Source: Exiguobacterium sp. BMC-KP
GTDB taxonomy: Bacteria > Bacillota > Bacilli > Exiguobacteriales > Exiguobacteriaceae
Assembly: GCF_001275385.1 (NCBI RefSeq)
Contig: NZ_LGIW01000012.1
Span: 1 to 64,000 of the forward strand
Direction: 5' to 3'
Length of the DNA: 64,000 bases
Positions within the stretch are counted from its first letter, which is position 1, and each line of letters opens with the position of its first letter. A program made the position numbers and the translations under genes. Positions 41,741 through 51,569 of the stretch are shown here, piece after piece. The notes under the pieces are model-generated. The model searched no databases. It saw only the letters and a list, made by a program, of their open reading frames with translations, and was not told where the DNA came from.

Positions 41741-41822
41741 TTTTCTAAAAGATGTCGGGTCATCTCGCATATGGTACGCTTTTCAGGAAGCAGGATTTTA
41801 ATGATTCGAGGAGCTGGTATGC

Positions 41823-43010
41823 ATGAATAAAAAAGACATCGCCGACATCCGTCGTCACTTCAAGATGGATGCCGATTTACTAAAAATCCATGAAATCTAC
41901 AACGTCTATATTCGAAAAGAGACGAGCGAAATCTATCATGAGGAAGCCCGACCGTTTCCGTTGCTTGATCCGGAGCAACAGGAACTGTTCCTCGCGAACT
42001 TCAAGAAGGTACTAGGTGGAAAACTCGACGTCAAGCTGTTCGAGGTCAAGTTCACCCATCCGGAAGAAGGAGAGACGGGTCATACGCAACAGCTCCTTTA
42101 TGAAGGACTGTATGCGGAAGAGCCGGAGGACTGGGTCGAACAGATGCAGATGATGGCGTTGAAGATGGTCCAGGACGTTCAGTACGAGAATGACCTCGTC
42201 GTCACGTTCATTCGCGGACAATACTATAAAACGACGAAGCGCCAAGCGGATGAGACAGAGATCGATCCGAATGACGACGTCTATACGACGCCGTTCATCC
42301 TCGGTAGCCTTAACTTAACGGAGTTACCGAAACAATCGCTCGTCTTTGATTTTGTCGAACGCGAGTTCAAGTCGAACTTATTCATCAATCCGGTCATCAA
42401 ACTGGCGTCGCCGATTGGTGGATTTCTCTTCCCGACCTTTACCGACAATGCAGCAGACGTCAATCATGTCTTGTATGCGGCGGGCAAACCGAACAAACCG
42501 GATTTTGGCTTCCTTGAACACGTCTTGAACGGTCAACCGATCGTCACGGCAGATGAGGATAAAGCGATCTTCGAGGAAATCGTTAAATCGGTCGTTGGTG
42601 AATCGATGGATACGAAGACGCTAGCCGGTGTCTATGAAAACATCAATCAGTTGATCGTCGTCGAAGAGGATCAGGATGAAGAAGAAGTACCGATGCTCGA
42701 CGTTCAGGAAGTCGAGCGTGTCCTCAAGGCAAGCGGTGTCGAAGACGTCAGCACAGAGCAGGTCGAACGGGCGTTCAAGACGGTCGTTGACGATCCAACA
42801 TACGAGATGAAAGCGAGTAATATCGTCCCGAACTATGAAGCGAAATCGATTAAAATCAATACGAAGGTCGCAAACATTGCGATCAGTCCGCAAGACTTGA
42901 AGTACGTCAAACAAGTCAACTACCAAGGGAAACGATGCCTGTTGATTGAGGTCGAGGAAGACACGGTCATTGATGGCTTTACGATCGTTTCACAAGAACA
43001 ATTACGATGA
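41823..43010 (+). CDS. DUF4317 domain-containing protein
   Basis: 395 residues, beginning MNKKDIADIRRHFKMDADLL, the DUF4317 start, and with continued similarity in LFLANFKKVLGGKLDVKLFEV. Function not known. Several acidic stretches (EEDQDEEEV) and no membrane segment. ATG after CGAGGAGCTGG. Followed by a terminator. Confidence 0.88.
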   Translation: MNKKDIADIRRHFKMDADLLKIHEIYNVYIRKETSEIYHEEARPFPLLDPEQQELFLANFKKVLGGKLDVKLFEVKFTHPEEGETGHTQQLLYEGLYAEEPEDWVEQMQMMALKMVQDVQYENDLVVTFIRGQYYKTTKRQADETEIDPNDDVYTTPFILGSLNLTELPKQSLVFDFVEREFKSNLFINPVIKLASPIGGFLFPTFTDNAADVNHVLYAAGKPNKPDFGFLEHVLNGQPIVTADEDKAIFEEIVKSVVGESMDTKTLAGVYENINQLIVVEEDQDEEEVPMLDVQEVERVLKASGVEDVSTEQVERAFKTVVDDPTYEMKASNIVPNYEAKSIKINTKVANIAISPQDLKYVKQVNYQGKRCLLIEVEEDTVIDGFTIVSQEQLR

Positions 43011-43012
43011 GG

Positions 43013-43042
43013 ATCAGCGCAGGCGACTGCGCTGATTTTTTT
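43013..43042 (+). terminator. Terminator after the DUF4317 gene
   Basis: TCAGCGCAG, loop GCGA, CTGCGCTGA, then seven T residues. Confidence 0.88.
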
Positions 43043-43053
43043 AGGTGAAACAT

Positions 43054-43082
43054 TTGCTTCTGCTTTCAAAGACAGGTATATT
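43054..43082 (+). promoter_or_regulatory. Promoter of the esterase-glycosidase operon
   Basis: TTGCTT (43054-43059), a 17-base spacer, TATATT (43077-43082). Confidence 0.65.
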
Positions 43083-43135
43083 GTGACGTAAGCGGTCTCT
43101 TTTTTGGAAAAGAGGCATTCGAAATTTTTTTAGTG

Positions 43136-43159
43136 GTTATCGAAAGCGCTTTCGATAAC
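43136..43159. promoter_or_regulatory. Perfect palindromic operator (cre/LacI-type)
   Basis: A 24-base perfect palindrome with central GAAAGCGCTTTC. The core matches the CcpA cre consensus TGAAAGCGCTTTCA at 12 of 14 bases and other LacI-family operators. It lies about 50 bases downstream of the predicted start of transcription and just before the coding region, where a bound repressor would block elongation. No LacI-family regulator gene lies next to it. Confidence 0.8.
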
Positions 43160-43186
43160 TGTTTGAACAGAAAGGAAGCGATCCAC

Positions 43187-44266
43187 TTGTCTACCGCATC
43201 GATGCAAGATTTGCTACGAACGTTACGAAATTGTTCATCGATTCATCAAGACGGACTCGAAATCGTCGATAAGCCGATTCCTGACGTCTCGACTCCAGGG
43301 ACACTCGATCCGCGTGTCCGTGAGGTTGTTCTCACGCAGCATCCATCGGTCTCGATTCCAGAAGGGGCGTCGCCAGTTGAACTGGCGCGTGCCGGCATGG
43401 GGTGGGACAACGAAGACGTGTCGACACGGCAGATTTCAACGGACGTCCTCGCGATCCCAAGACCCGGTACCACGATCGAAGCACGGCTGTATCGTCCGGA
43501 AGCGGCGCGTCCGCTCCCGCTCGTCGTCTATTTCCATGGAGGTGGTTTTTTCGGTGGCACGCTCGAGACGGTCGAGAATCCATGTAAAGCATTAGCCGAT
43601 AAAGGGAACGTCGCCGTCTTGTCGGTCGGTTATCGATTGGCACCCGAGCATCCGTTTCCAACAGGACTTGAGGATTGTCATGCAGCGATCGATTGGGCAG
43701 TCGAACACGCTGATCGACTTGGGATTGATCCAGGTGCGATCGCTGTCGCCGGTGATAGTGCCGGTGGGAACTTGGCGACGGTCTGTTGTTTGCTCGACCG
43801 CGAGCGTCCGACACCGTATATCCGCTATCAAGTCTTGTATTATCCGGTCGTCAATGTCGGTGAACATCCGAATTTGGAATATGACTGGACGCTTGAAGCG
43901 TATGACCGACAAACGGAATCGGAGCTACTCGAACGAATCATTTTGTCGCTTCAAGATGAAGAAGGTGTCCTCGAGCAATGGTACGTTCAAGCAAGTGATT
44001 CGACGGATCCGCGGATCTCGCCGTTGTTCACGACGCTCAACGATTTACCAGAGGCACTCGTCATTACGGGAGAGTTTGATTACTTACGTCTTGAAGGAGA
44101 AGCGTATGCGAAAAAGCTCGTGCGTGCCGGCGTCAAAACCCGCTATCTCCATTACCGGGGGATGGAACATGCTTTTCTCGATAAACTCGGTCTTTATCCG
44201 CAAGCCGAAGATAGCTTAGATGAAATCGCGAAGGATTTAAAACGACTTTTCCCTCAAACTAACTAA
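43187..44266 (+). CDS. Alpha/beta hydrolase, HSL-like esterase
   Basis: 359 residues from TTG at 43187, following AAAGGAAG; the longer reading into the operator is unlikely. Hormone-sensitive-lipase type: oxyanion motif HGGGF (about 117), nucleophile motif GDSAGGN (about 189-195), acid in GEFDYLR (about 296) and histidine in MEHAF (about 326). Cytoplasmic. It shares an operon with the GH3 glycosidase 15 bases downstream. A role in deacylating plant-derived sugars or acetylated oligosaccharides is an inference from this pairing. Confidence 0.88.
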   Translation: MSTASMQDLLRTLRNCSSIHQDGLEIVDKPIPDVSTPGTLDPRVREVVLTQHPSVSIPEGASPVELARAGMGWDNEDVSTRQISTDVLAIPRPGTTIEARLYRPEAARPLPLVVYFHGGGFFGGTLETVENPCKALADKGNVAVLSVGYRLAPEHPFPTGLEDCHAAIDWAVEHADRLGIDPGAIAVAGDSAGGNLATVCCLLDRERPTPYIRYQVLYYPVVNVGEHPNLEYDWTLEAYDRQTESELLERIILSLQDEEGVLEQWYVQASDSTDPRISPLFTTLNDLPEALVITGEFDYLRLEGEAYAKKLVRAGVKTRYLHYRGMEHAFLDKLGLYPQAEDSLDEIAKDLKRLFPQTN

Positions 44267-44281
44267 AAAGGTGGATGACTC

Positions 44282-47041
44282 ATGACATATACACTCGATT
44301 GGCAAGCCTATACAAAGCTCGCACGACAAACCGTTGCGGAAGGAGCGGTGCTCTTACGAAACGATGGTGTACTCCCGTTACAACCCGCATCGACGGTCGC
44401 AGTCTTTGGACGTAATCAGTTCAACTACTATAAAAGTGGCACAGGATCAGGCGGGATGGTCAACGTCACAAACGTCGTCAGTCCGCTCGACATGCTACGC
44501 GAAGACGTGACACTGAACACGGACGTCCTTGCGACGTACGAGACATGGCTTGAAGACCATCCGTTTGATCAAGGTGAAGGCTGGGCAGCCGAGCCATGGT
44601 CGCAAGAAGAGATGCCGCTTGATGCGACGCTCGTTCAGCAAGCAGCGCTTGATTCCGATGTTGCCTTGATCATGATCGGTCGTACGGCTGGGGAAGACCG
44701 TGACAATACAGCGGATCCAGGAAGTTACTTCCTGACGGAGACGGAACAGGAGATGCTTCGTCTCGTAACGACACACTTCAAGCAGACTGTCGTCGTGTTG
44801 AATGTCGGGAACATCATCGATATGCGCTGGGTTGAAGAGACGGCGCCAAGTGCTGTCCTTTACGCATGGCAAGGAGGAATGGAAGGGGGAACCGGCCTGA
44901 GTGATCTTTTGCTCGGCCGCGTCTCACCGTCTGGGAAACTACCGGATACGATCGTTCGTTCACTCGATGATTATCCGTCGACACCACACTTCGGTCACGC
45001 TGATCGCGCGTTGTATCAAGAAGACATCTATGTCGGGTACCGTTACTTCGAGACGTTCGCACCGGAAGCAGTCTTGTATCCGTTCGGGTATGGATTATCG
45101 TATACGTCGTTCAACCTGACGACAGACGTGACGACGTCAGCTGATGCTTGGACGGTGACGGCGACGGTGACGAATACCGGGCAGACGAGCGGGAAGGAAG
45201 TTGTACAAGGATACCTTGAGAAACCACAAGGACAACTCGGGAACCCAACGCGTCAACTCGTGACGTTCGGAAAGACAAAAGAACTCGCACCAGGCGAGCA
45301 AGAATCTCTCACACTCGTCGTACCGTTCGCTTCGTTTGCGAGTTATGACGATAGTGGCGTTACTGGACATAAGTCGTCTTATGTCATTGAACCCGGGACG
45401 TATCAGCTCTATCTCGGAACGGACGTCCGGTCGGCTGTTCTAGTCGCAAGCCATTCCGTCGAGACGCTTGACGTCACGGATGTCTTAACGGAGAACATGG
45501 CACCGGTGACGGCGTTTGAACGCATCAAACCGCAAGCGACCGAAACGGGATATACGGTGACGTATGAAGCGACACCACTGCGGACGATCGATCCGGAACA
45601 GCGTCGTCAACAGGAGCGTCCCGTTGAACGGACGCAGACGGAAGACGCTGGTTGGAAGTTACGCGACGTTAAAGAAGACCGGGTCACGCTTGAGACGTTC
45701 CTCGATCAATTGACGGATGAAGATCTTGCAGCGATCGTCCGAGGGGAAGGGATGAACTCACCGCGTGTCACACCAGGAACGGCGGGCGCCTTCGGTGGCG
45801 TGACGACAGAACTCGAAGCACTCGGTATTCCGGCAGGCTGTTGCGCGGATGGTCCGTCTGGAATCCGGATGGATATTGGGACAAAAGCCTTCTCGTTACC
45901 GAACGGAACGTTGCTGGCTTCGACGTTCAACACGACGTTGATTGCGGATTTATTTGAGATGACAGGTCTTGAGTTACGGAAGAATGAGATTGATACGTTG
46001 CTTGGACCAGGGATGAACCTTCACCGTCATCCACTCAACGGACGGAACTTCGAGTATTTCTCAGAAGATTCATATCTGACTGGAAAAATGGCAGTGGCAC
46101 AGCTCGACGGGATGCACCGTGTGGGTGTGACAGGAACGTTGAAGCACTTCAGTGCCAACAACCAAGAGTTCCACCGGCATGATCTGGATTCGATCGTGTC
46201 AGAACGGGCGTTACGTGAGTTGTACCTGAAAGGATTCGAGATGGCAGTCAAGGAAGGGCAAGCATACTCAATCATGACGACGTATGGTGCCGTCAATGGC
46301 ATCTGGACTGCTGGCCTGTACGATCAGAACACGCGGATCCTCCGTGATGAGTGGGGCTTTGACGGAATCGTCATGACCGACTGGTGGGCGAAAATCAATG
46401 CGGAAGGGTTAGAAGCAAATCGTCAGCAAACAGCGACGATGGTCCGTTCACAAAACGATCTCTACATGGTCGTCGGGGAACCGGGAACGAACCCGTTCGA
46501 GGATGATACGTTGACGGCTCTAGCCGACGGAACACTTCGACGTTCGGAGTTACTGCAGAGTGCGGCGAACATCTGTCAGTTCCTGCTACGGTCACCGGTC
46601 ATGGAACGGGTGATGGGAACCGCGACATCGATTGATGTCCTCGGGGCACCGGTCGAAGAAGAGACACTCGAAGAGCAAGCCGTCTCGCACCAGCGTCTCG
46701 TCAGTGGAGATGCGTTCCCGTTAACGGATGTTGCGACGACGACGGGCAGTAGTCACGTCTTCGCCGTCACAGCAGAAGAGACAGGGATGTATCAGGTCAC
46801 GTTGACGGCACGTTCGAACGCCGGCGAATTGGCGCAAATGCCGGTGACACTGTTTGCGAACAATATGCCGGTCGCGACCTTCACCTTCAACGGAACGAAC
46901 GGCGAGTGGGTCAGCCAGACGAAGGACGTCTTCGTCTTCAACCCGCACAACTATTTAAAACTCTACTTTGCACTCGGTGGTCTGGAGTTAAAAGAGTTGA
47001 CGTTCACGCTTGCGGAATCGTTTCATATGAAGAACGGCTAA
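44282..47041 (+). CDS. GH3 beta-glycosidase with permuted domain order
   Basis: 919 residues. The C-terminal-type alpha/beta sandwich of family GH3 comes first (LARQTVAEGAVLLRNDGVLPL to about 270). A fibronectin-III-like domain with PFGYGLSYT and VTNTGQTSGKEVVQGYL (about 265-390) follows. The catalytic TIM barrel comes last, with HLDSIVSERALRELYLKGFE-like features and the nucleophile D700 in IVMTDWWA. This inverted order is known in some GH3 enzymes of rumen bacteria and Firmicutes. No signal peptide, so it probably acts on imported oligosaccharides. The operon is controlled by the palindrome upstream. Confidence 0.92.
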   Translation: MTYTLDWQAYTKLARQTVAEGAVLLRNDGVLPLQPASTVAVFGRNQFNYYKSGTGSGGMVNVTNVVSPLDMLREDVTLNTDVLATYETWLEDHPFDQGEGWAAEPWSQEEMPLDATLVQQAALDSDVALIMIGRTAGEDRDNTADPGSYFLTETEQEMLRLVTTHFKQTVVVLNVGNIIDMRWVEETAPSAVLYAWQGGMEGGTGLSDLLLGRVSPSGKLPDTIVRSLDDYPSTPHFGHADRALYQEDIYVGYRYFETFAPEAVLYPFGYGLSYTSFNLTTDVTTSADAWTVTATVTNTGQTSGKEVVQGYLEKPQGQLGNPTRQLVTFGKTKELAPGEQESLTLVVPFASFASYDDSGVTGHKSSYVIEPGTYQLYLGTDVRSAVLVASHSVETLDVTDVLTENMAPVTAFERIKPQATETGYTVTYEATPLRTIDPEQRRQQERPVERTQTEDAGWKLRDVKEDRVTLETFLDQLTDEDLAAIVRGEGMNSPRVTPGTAGAFGGVTTELEALGIPAGCCADGPSGIRMDIGTKAFSLPNGTLLASTFNTTLIADLFEMTGLELRKNEIDTLLGPGMNLHRHPLNGRNFEYFSEDSYLTGKMAVAQLDGMHRVGVTGTLKHFSANNQEFHRHDLDSIVSERALRELYLKGFEMAVKEGQAYSIMTTYGAVNGIWTAGLYDQNTRILRDEWGFDGIVMTDWWAKINAEGLEANRQQTATMVRSQNDLYMVVGEPGTNPFEDDTLTALADGTLRRSELLQSAANICQFLLRSPVMERVMGTATSIDVLGAPVEEETLEEQAVSHQRLVSGDAFPLTDVATTTGSSHVFAVTAEETGMYQVTLTARSNAGELAQMPVTLFANNMPVATFTFNGTNGEWVSQTKDVFVFNPHNYLKLYFALGGLELKELTFTLAESFHMKNG

Positions 47042-47072
47042 TTGCATTAGCTGGACGGAAAGGACGGATCGC

Positions 47073-47594
47073 TTGCAGTTTTCCATCATCAAAAAACGGG
47101 TCGAGCAACTGCTCGCCCCGTCGTTACAAGGACGAATCGCTTTTCACGCCGCCGTCTACCGGATTCAAGACAGTCCTAGTCGCGTCTGGGTGACGTTTGA
47201 CGGGGAAGAGATTCTCGGAGCAGACGATTTTCGCTTCGAACGAGAAGTCGATCGACGCTACGCGTTACGGGCTGCACAGTTACCGGAAAGACCAAATGAA
47301 TCGTTTCCAGAACTATGGCAATCCGACTGGTTGAAGCAGTCACATGCGTTATCAGATGAGATCGAACGACAGGTCAAACAAGACGGGTATCTAGCGAACT
47401 ATGAGATGCAGCAAGATTTGTTACAGTACCCGAATCTCGCGTTTGAACAAGCGCTCGTTCATCCGCATCCTTTCATCCGTGGCATCGCGCGGCTCGATCG
47501 ACGACTCGGGAAACGACGTTTCTTGTTACTGACACATGCTTCAGACTTTGAACAGTGGTGTGCGCGCACACGTCAAACCGTCGAACAGTGGTAA
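47073..47594 (+). CDS. Conserved hypothetical protein, possibly SF0329 family
   Basis: 173 residues from TTG at 47073, with a GGAAAGGACGG site upstream. N-terminus QFSIIKKRVEQLLAPSLQGR and RVWVTFDGEEILG recall the SF0329 family of unknown function, from memory only. No signal peptide or membrane helix. It follows the GH3 gene closely, on the same strand, and may be part of that operon. Confidence 0.7.
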   Translation: MQFSIIKKRVEQLLAPSLQGRIAFHAAVYRIQDSPSRVWVTFDGEEILGADDFRFEREVDRRYALRAAQLPERPNESFPELWQSDWLKQSHALSDEIERQVKQDGYLANYEMQQDLLQYPNLAFEQALVHPHPFIRGIARLDRRLGKRRFLLLTHASDFEQWCARTRQTVEQW

Positions 47595-47601
47595 CACCAA
47601 A

Positions 47602-47634
47602 AAGCACGCTTCCTCAAAAAGAGGAGGCGTGCTT
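47602..47634. terminator. Terminator between convergent genes
   Basis: AAGCACGCTTCCTC, loop AAAAA, GAGGAGGCGTGCTT; the stem has one internal mismatch. T runs are short on both sides. Confidence 0.75.
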
Positions 47635-47639
47635 CGTTA

Positions 47640-48635
47640 TTAAATCGAAAACGAGTTGACCTCGTGAATACCTTCTTCTTCAACGAAAGCGTCGAGTAAA
47701 GCACGCACTTCGTCCGTTGAGTTCGTCTCCATCAATTTGACACGTAGTTCACTCGCACCGCGGAATCCGCGGACGTAAATCTTGAAGAACCGGCGTAATG
47801 GTTTGAAAAGACGTGGCTCGAATTGAGCCGAATAGTGATCGTGTAGATCAAGTTGTAGACGTAACAAATCGAGGAGTTCTTGGCTCGAATGTTCTTTTTT
47901 CTCGACTTCGAACGCGAACGGGTTGTGGAAGATCCCACGACCGATCATGACGCCGTCGACACCATACTTCTCGACGAGTTCAAGACCGTGTTGGCGATCG
48001 TTGATATCACCATTGATCGTCAATAACGTTTGTGGTGCGATTTCATCACGTAACTTCTTGATTTCCGGAATCAATTCGAAGTGCGCTGGAACGGCACTCA
48101 TCTCTTTACGTGTCCGGAGGTGAATCGAGAGGTTCGCGATATCCTGCTCGAGGATGTGGCGCAACCAGTCGTGCCACTCTTCGACCTTCGTGTACCCGAG
48201 ACGCGTTTTGACGCTGACTGGGAGGCCGCCTGCTTTTGCAGCTTGGATTAATTCAGCCGCCACTTCCGGACGATTGATCAAGCCAGAGCCTTTTCCGTTA
48301 ACAGCAACGTTATGAACGGGACAGCCCATGTTGATGTCGATTCCGCTAAAGCCCATCTCTGCCATACCGATACTCATTTCGCGGAAATATTCTGGTCTGT
48401 CGCCCCAAATGTGAGCAACCATTGGTTGTTCATCCTCCGTGAACTCGAGACGTCCGCGGACGCTCTGTTTGCCTTTCGGATGACAATAGCTTTCTGTATT
48501 CGTAAATTCCGTGAAGAACACGTCCGGACGCGCCGCTTTTGCGACGACGTGACGGAAGACGACATCGGTGACGTCTTCCATCGGTGCTAAGACGAAAAAT
48601 GGTCGTGGTAGGTCCTGCCAAAAGTTCTTTTTCAT
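47640..48635 (-). CDS. tRNA-dihydrouridine synthase
   Basis: 331 residues, an FMN-dependent enzyme that reduces uridine to dihydrouridine in tRNA. N-terminal [11 protein letters not shown], the catalytic cysteine in [23 protein letters not shown] and [15 protein letters not shown] are typical of the Dus family. Standard length. Which uridines it modifies cannot be told from the sequence. Confidence 0.93.
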   Translation of the reverse strand: MKKNFWQDLPRPFFVLAPMEDVTDVVFRHVVAKAARPDVFFTEFTNTESYCHPKGKQSVRGRLEFTEDEQPMVAHIWGDRPEYFREMSIGMAEMGFSGIDINMGCPVHNVAVNGKGSGLINRPEVAAELIQAAKAGGLPVSVKTRLGYTKVEEWHDWLRHILEQDIANLSIHLRTRKEMSAVPAHFELIPEIKKLRDEIAPQTLLTINGDINDRQHGLELVEKYGVDGVMIGRGIFHNPFAFEVEKKEHSSQELLDLLRLQLDLHDHYSAQFEPRLFKPLRRFFKIYVRGFRGASELRVKLMETNSTDEVRALLDAFVEEEGIHEVNSFSI

Positions 48636-48699
48636 AGTATATTAAACCCTTTCCTTAAGGTAATGCACATGTGTGGTTAAAGAATTTCATCAACTATAC

Positions 48700-48728
48700 A
48701 CTTTAAGCGCTCTCGCTAAAAAGTGCAA
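48700..48728 (-). promoter_or_regulatory. Promoter of the tRNA-dihydrouridine synthase gene
   Basis: On the minus strand: TTGCAC (48728-48723), a 17-base spacer, TAAAGT (48705-48700). The spacer contains an AGCGCT motif. Confidence 0.6.
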
Positions 48729-48742
48729 GTGAGTGCTATTCG

Positions 48743-50350
48743 TTACCGTGAGGAAAGAGAGCGATCCATCATATGCCGTGCCATCCAGTCTGGTCCCGGA
48801 ATCAGGTGTCCGGCTTCATCCTTGTAGATGACGTGCTCCGGGCGAAGTTCCGTCGGTGAGACGAGTCCTGCTGCCGCCGTCAAGTTATAGAGACCTTCTC
48901 GTAACGAAATGATGTAGTTCGTCACGCGGAAACTCTTTTCGTCGACAATCAGCGCCTTTTGTAGTTTTGGATCGGTCGTCGCGACACCGACCGGACAATG
49001 ATTCGTATGACAGACTTGGGCTTGGATACAACCGACATTAAACATCAAACCACGCGCGATGTTGACGAAATCGGCGCCGAGGGCGAGAGCGATCGCAATC
49101 TTATCAGCACTGATCAGCTTACCGGACGCGAACACTTTGACCTGATCGCGTAAACCAGCTTCCGTCAGGAGTTGATGGACGAACGGTAAGGCGGAAAAGA
49201 GTGGTAAACCGGCCGCATCGGCGAGTTCCTGGAACGTCGCACCGGTACCGCCTTCGCCCCCGTCGATCGTCATGAAGTCCGGATGACGTCCAGATTCTTT
49301 CATATAAGCAATCAACTGCCGCATGTCTTCGAGATTACCGACGACAACTTTAATCCCAACCGGTTTCCCGCCGATCTCACGTAGATGTTCGACCCAGTCG
49401 AGCATCGTCTCTGGTGTCGTGAACTCATTGAACCGGTTCGGACTATCGATGCCAACACCAACTTTGACCTTCCGGACAGCAGCAATCTCTTCTGTGACCT
49501 TTGCACCTTCTAAATGTCCGCCGCGCGTTTTAGCGCCTTGGGCGAGCTTGAGTTCGAAGGCTTTGACTTGCGGTAACTCACTTTTTTTCTGGAATTCGTC
49601 AAATGAAAAATCACCGTCCTCCGTCCGGACACCGAACAGACCGGGACCGATCTGACAGATGATGTCGACGTCACCTTTGAGATGAAAATCGGACAAACCA
49701 CCTTCACCAGTATTCATCCAGCTGCCCTTAGCGCGACCGAGTCCGATCGAGAGCGCAGTGATGGCCCGGTCACCGAGTGCTCCGAAGCTCATCGCCGATT
49801 GACCGATCAGCCCTTGGATTTGATAAGGGTGCCGACATGTTGTCGCACCAATGACTGGTGCATCCTCCACTTTCAAGAGATAGGGTGAGATTTGCTTGGC
49901 AACGAGATGTTCCTTACGCGTAAATAGTTCATCGCGATCGATCTGATAGATGTGTGTATCGACACGTTTCGTCTGATCGATGCGTAATTCCTGACGATTC
50001 GTTGGAAAGAGGGCATTTTGTACATAAAAACCGGCTTCTTCAAAGTCACGTTCCGATCCAAAACCGAGAATCCGACTTTGGTATTTGCCGGAAAGGACGG
50101 CTGTCTTGTATTCATTGCGGGAGAAGGGTTTGCCTTCGTTATTGTTGAGAAATAAGTATTGGCGGAGTTCCGGTCCCATGTTCTCGAGGATGTAGCGCAT
50201 CTTTCCGAGAACGGGAAAATTGCGCAGGACCGCGTGTTCTTGCTGGCGACGATCGGCGCGCCAGACGTGCCAAAAGAGAAGGGACGGGACAAGGATGATC
50301 AACAGGGCGATGGCGAGCAGAATGAAGAGAACAATCGTATCGATGGACAT
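48743..50350 (-). CDS. yerD: FMN-binding glutamate synthase-domain protein (YerD/GltB2-like)
   Basis: 535 residues from ATG at 50350, after AAAGAAGGAATT. One N-terminal membrane helix (about 4-24, DTIVLFILLAIALLIILVPSL) and then the ferredoxin-dependent glutamate synthase FMN barrel: GLIGQSAMSFGALGDRA, MNTGEGGLSDFH, TIDGGEGGTGATFQ, and CIQAQVCHTNHCPVGVATTD, whose cysteines match the iron-sulfur motif. It lacks the glutamine amidotransferase domain, so it is not a full glutamate synthase. Physiological substrate unknown. Confidence 0.9.
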   Translation of the reverse strand: MSIDTIVLFILLAIALLIILVPSLLFWHVWRADRRQQEHAVLRNFPVLGKMRYILENMGPELRQYLFLNNNEGKPFSRNEYKTAVLSGKYQSRILGFGSERDFEEAGFYVQNALFPTNRQELRIDQTKRVDTHIYQIDRDELFTRKEHLVAKQISPYLLKVEDAPVIGATTCRHPYQIQGLIGQSAMSFGALGDRAITALSIGLGRAKGSWMNTGEGGLSDFHLKGDVDIICQIGPGLFGVRTEDGDFSFDEFQKKSELPQVKAFELKLAQGAKTRGGHLEGAKVTEEIAAVRKVKVGVGIDSPNRFNEFTTPETMLDWVEHLREIGGKPVGIKVVVGNLEDMRQLIAYMKESGRHPDFMTIDGGEGGTGATFQELADAAGLPLFSALPFVHQLLTEAGLRDQVKVFASGKLISADKIAIALALGADFVNIARGLMFNVGCIQAQVCHTNHCPVGVATTDPKLQKALIVDEKSFRVTNYIISLREGLYNLTAAAGLVSPTELRPEHVIYKDEAGHLIPGPDWMARHMMDRSLSSR

Positions 50351-50391
50351 CAGAATTCCTTCTTTCCCGTAGATTCGTGGTATGTAAGTTG

Positions 50392-50417
50392 ATACCACTG
50401 AAAGTCCGGACACAAAC
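50392..50417 (-). promoter_or_regulatory. Possible sigma-B-type promoter upstream of yerD
   Basis: On the minus strand: GTTTGT, 14 bases, TGGTAT, close to the general-stress consensus GTTTAA-N13-15-GGGTAT. Similarity by eye; low certainty. Confidence 0.3.
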
Positions 50418-50492
50418 GATAATTTCCAGATATTGAATCTTTTCGAGCGCTGGTAGCGTAAATGAGACTATACATTAAAGGAGGAGACCGAT

Positions 50493-50987
50493 ATGCATAC
50501 ACTCTATATGAAACAAAAAGCCTTCAGTTTACGCGGACGATTTGCGATTCAGGACGAAGCGGGACACGATGCGTATCACATCGAGGGGAGTTTTATGAAA
50601 TTACCGAAGACTTTTTCCGTAACGAACCGAAACGGAGAAGTCGTCGCCGAAATCGAGAAGAAAACGTTTAGTTTCCGCCCTGTCTTTTATGTCGAAGCAG
50701 CAGGACAATCATTTGAAATCATTAAAGAACTTACCTTCTTCAAGGACCGTTATACGATCAACTCGGATCAGTTCGAAGTGACGGGCGACTGGTGGGATGT
50801 TGATTTTGAAGTCCTACAACAAGGACAACGGATTGGTCGCGTTCAGAAGAAATGGATTTCTTGGACCGATCAGTACATGATTGAAGTTGAAGATGAAGCG
50901 ATGGAAGAGTTGTTGATTGCCCTCGTCGTCGCGATTGATTGCGTCAAGGCGGAGGAAAGTTCAAACAACTCGTCTTTCATCAATTAA
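50493..50987 (+). CDS. LURP-one-related / tubby-like family protein
   Basis: 164 residues, beginning MHTLYMKQKAFSLRGRF. The pattern FYVEAAGQSFEIIKELTFFKDRYTI and QKKWISWTDQYMIEVEDE fits the LURP-one-related (YxjI-like) family, a 12-stranded barrel with an internal helix. Function in bacteria is not settled. Strong AAAGGAGGAG ribosome-binding site. Divergent from yerD. Confidence 0.87.
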   Translation: MHTLYMKQKAFSLRGRFAIQDEAGHDAYHIEGSFMKLPKTFSVTNRNGEVVAEIEKKTFSFRPVFYVEAAGQSFEIIKELTFFKDRYTINSDQFEVTGDWWDVDFEVLQQGQRIGRVQKKWISWTDQYMIEVEDEAMEELLIALVVAIDCVKAEESSNNSSFIN

Positions 50988-51005
50988 AAAGGGGAACGAT
51001 GCAAG

Positions 51006-51527
51006 ATGGAGCAATGGGATGTATACACAGCGGACCGCAAGAAAACAGGACGGCTCTGGACACGGGGAACACCGCATACAGCGGGCGATTATCACATGAC
51101 GATTCACGTCTGTGTCTTTAACGCCAAGGGAGAGATGCTCGTCCAGCAACGGCAACCGTTTAAATCCGGCTGGCCGAACATGTGGGATTTGACGGTCGGG
51201 GGTAGTGCGATCAGCGGGGATACGAGTCAGATGGCAGCGCAACGTGAACTGTCGGAAGAACTAGGACTCGATATCGATTTCACGGGTGTCCGTCCCCATC
51301 TGACGATTCCTTTTGAAATCGGTTTTGACGATTATTATCTCGTCGAGCAGGAAGTGGATTTGACGACGCTAACGTTACAGGAAGAAGAAGTCCAGCGCGT
51401 CGCCTGGATGACAGAAGAAGCGATCGTTAATGGAATCGAAGAAGGCTGGTTCATCGGTTATCATGAATCATTGATTCGACTGTTATTTGCTCTTCGTCAT
51501 AGCTACGGCGCGCATAACGAAGCATAA
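51006..51527 (+). CDS. Nudix hydrolase
   Basis: 173 residues with a Nudix box starting GGSAISGDTSQMAAQRELSEELG (glycine, then REL.EELG), the metal-binding catalytic segment. The start MEQWDVYTADRKKTGR resembles the Nudix/IDI-like group acting on nucleoside diphosphate derivatives. It follows the LURP-one gene by 18 bases, probably in the same operon. Substrate unknown. Confidence 0.9.
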   Translation: MEQWDVYTADRKKTGRLWTRGTPHTAGDYHMTIHVCVFNAKGEMLVQQRQPFKSGWPNMWDLTVGGSAISGDTSQMAAQRELSEELGLDIDFTGVRPHLTIPFEIGFDDYYLVEQEVDLTTLTLQEEEVQRVAWMTEEAIVNGIEEGWFIGYHESLIRLLFALRHSYGAHNEA

Positions 51528-51531
51528 AAAT

Positions 51532-51563
51532 AAGCCCTTCCTGTGATTCCGGAAGGGCTTGTT
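51532..51563. terminator. Terminator between Nudix and MFS genes
   Basis: AAGCCCTTCC, loop TGTGATTCC, GGAAGGGCTT, with A-rich and T-rich flanks. Serves the convergent genes. Confidence 0.83.
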
Positions 51564-51569
51564 GCTTGA

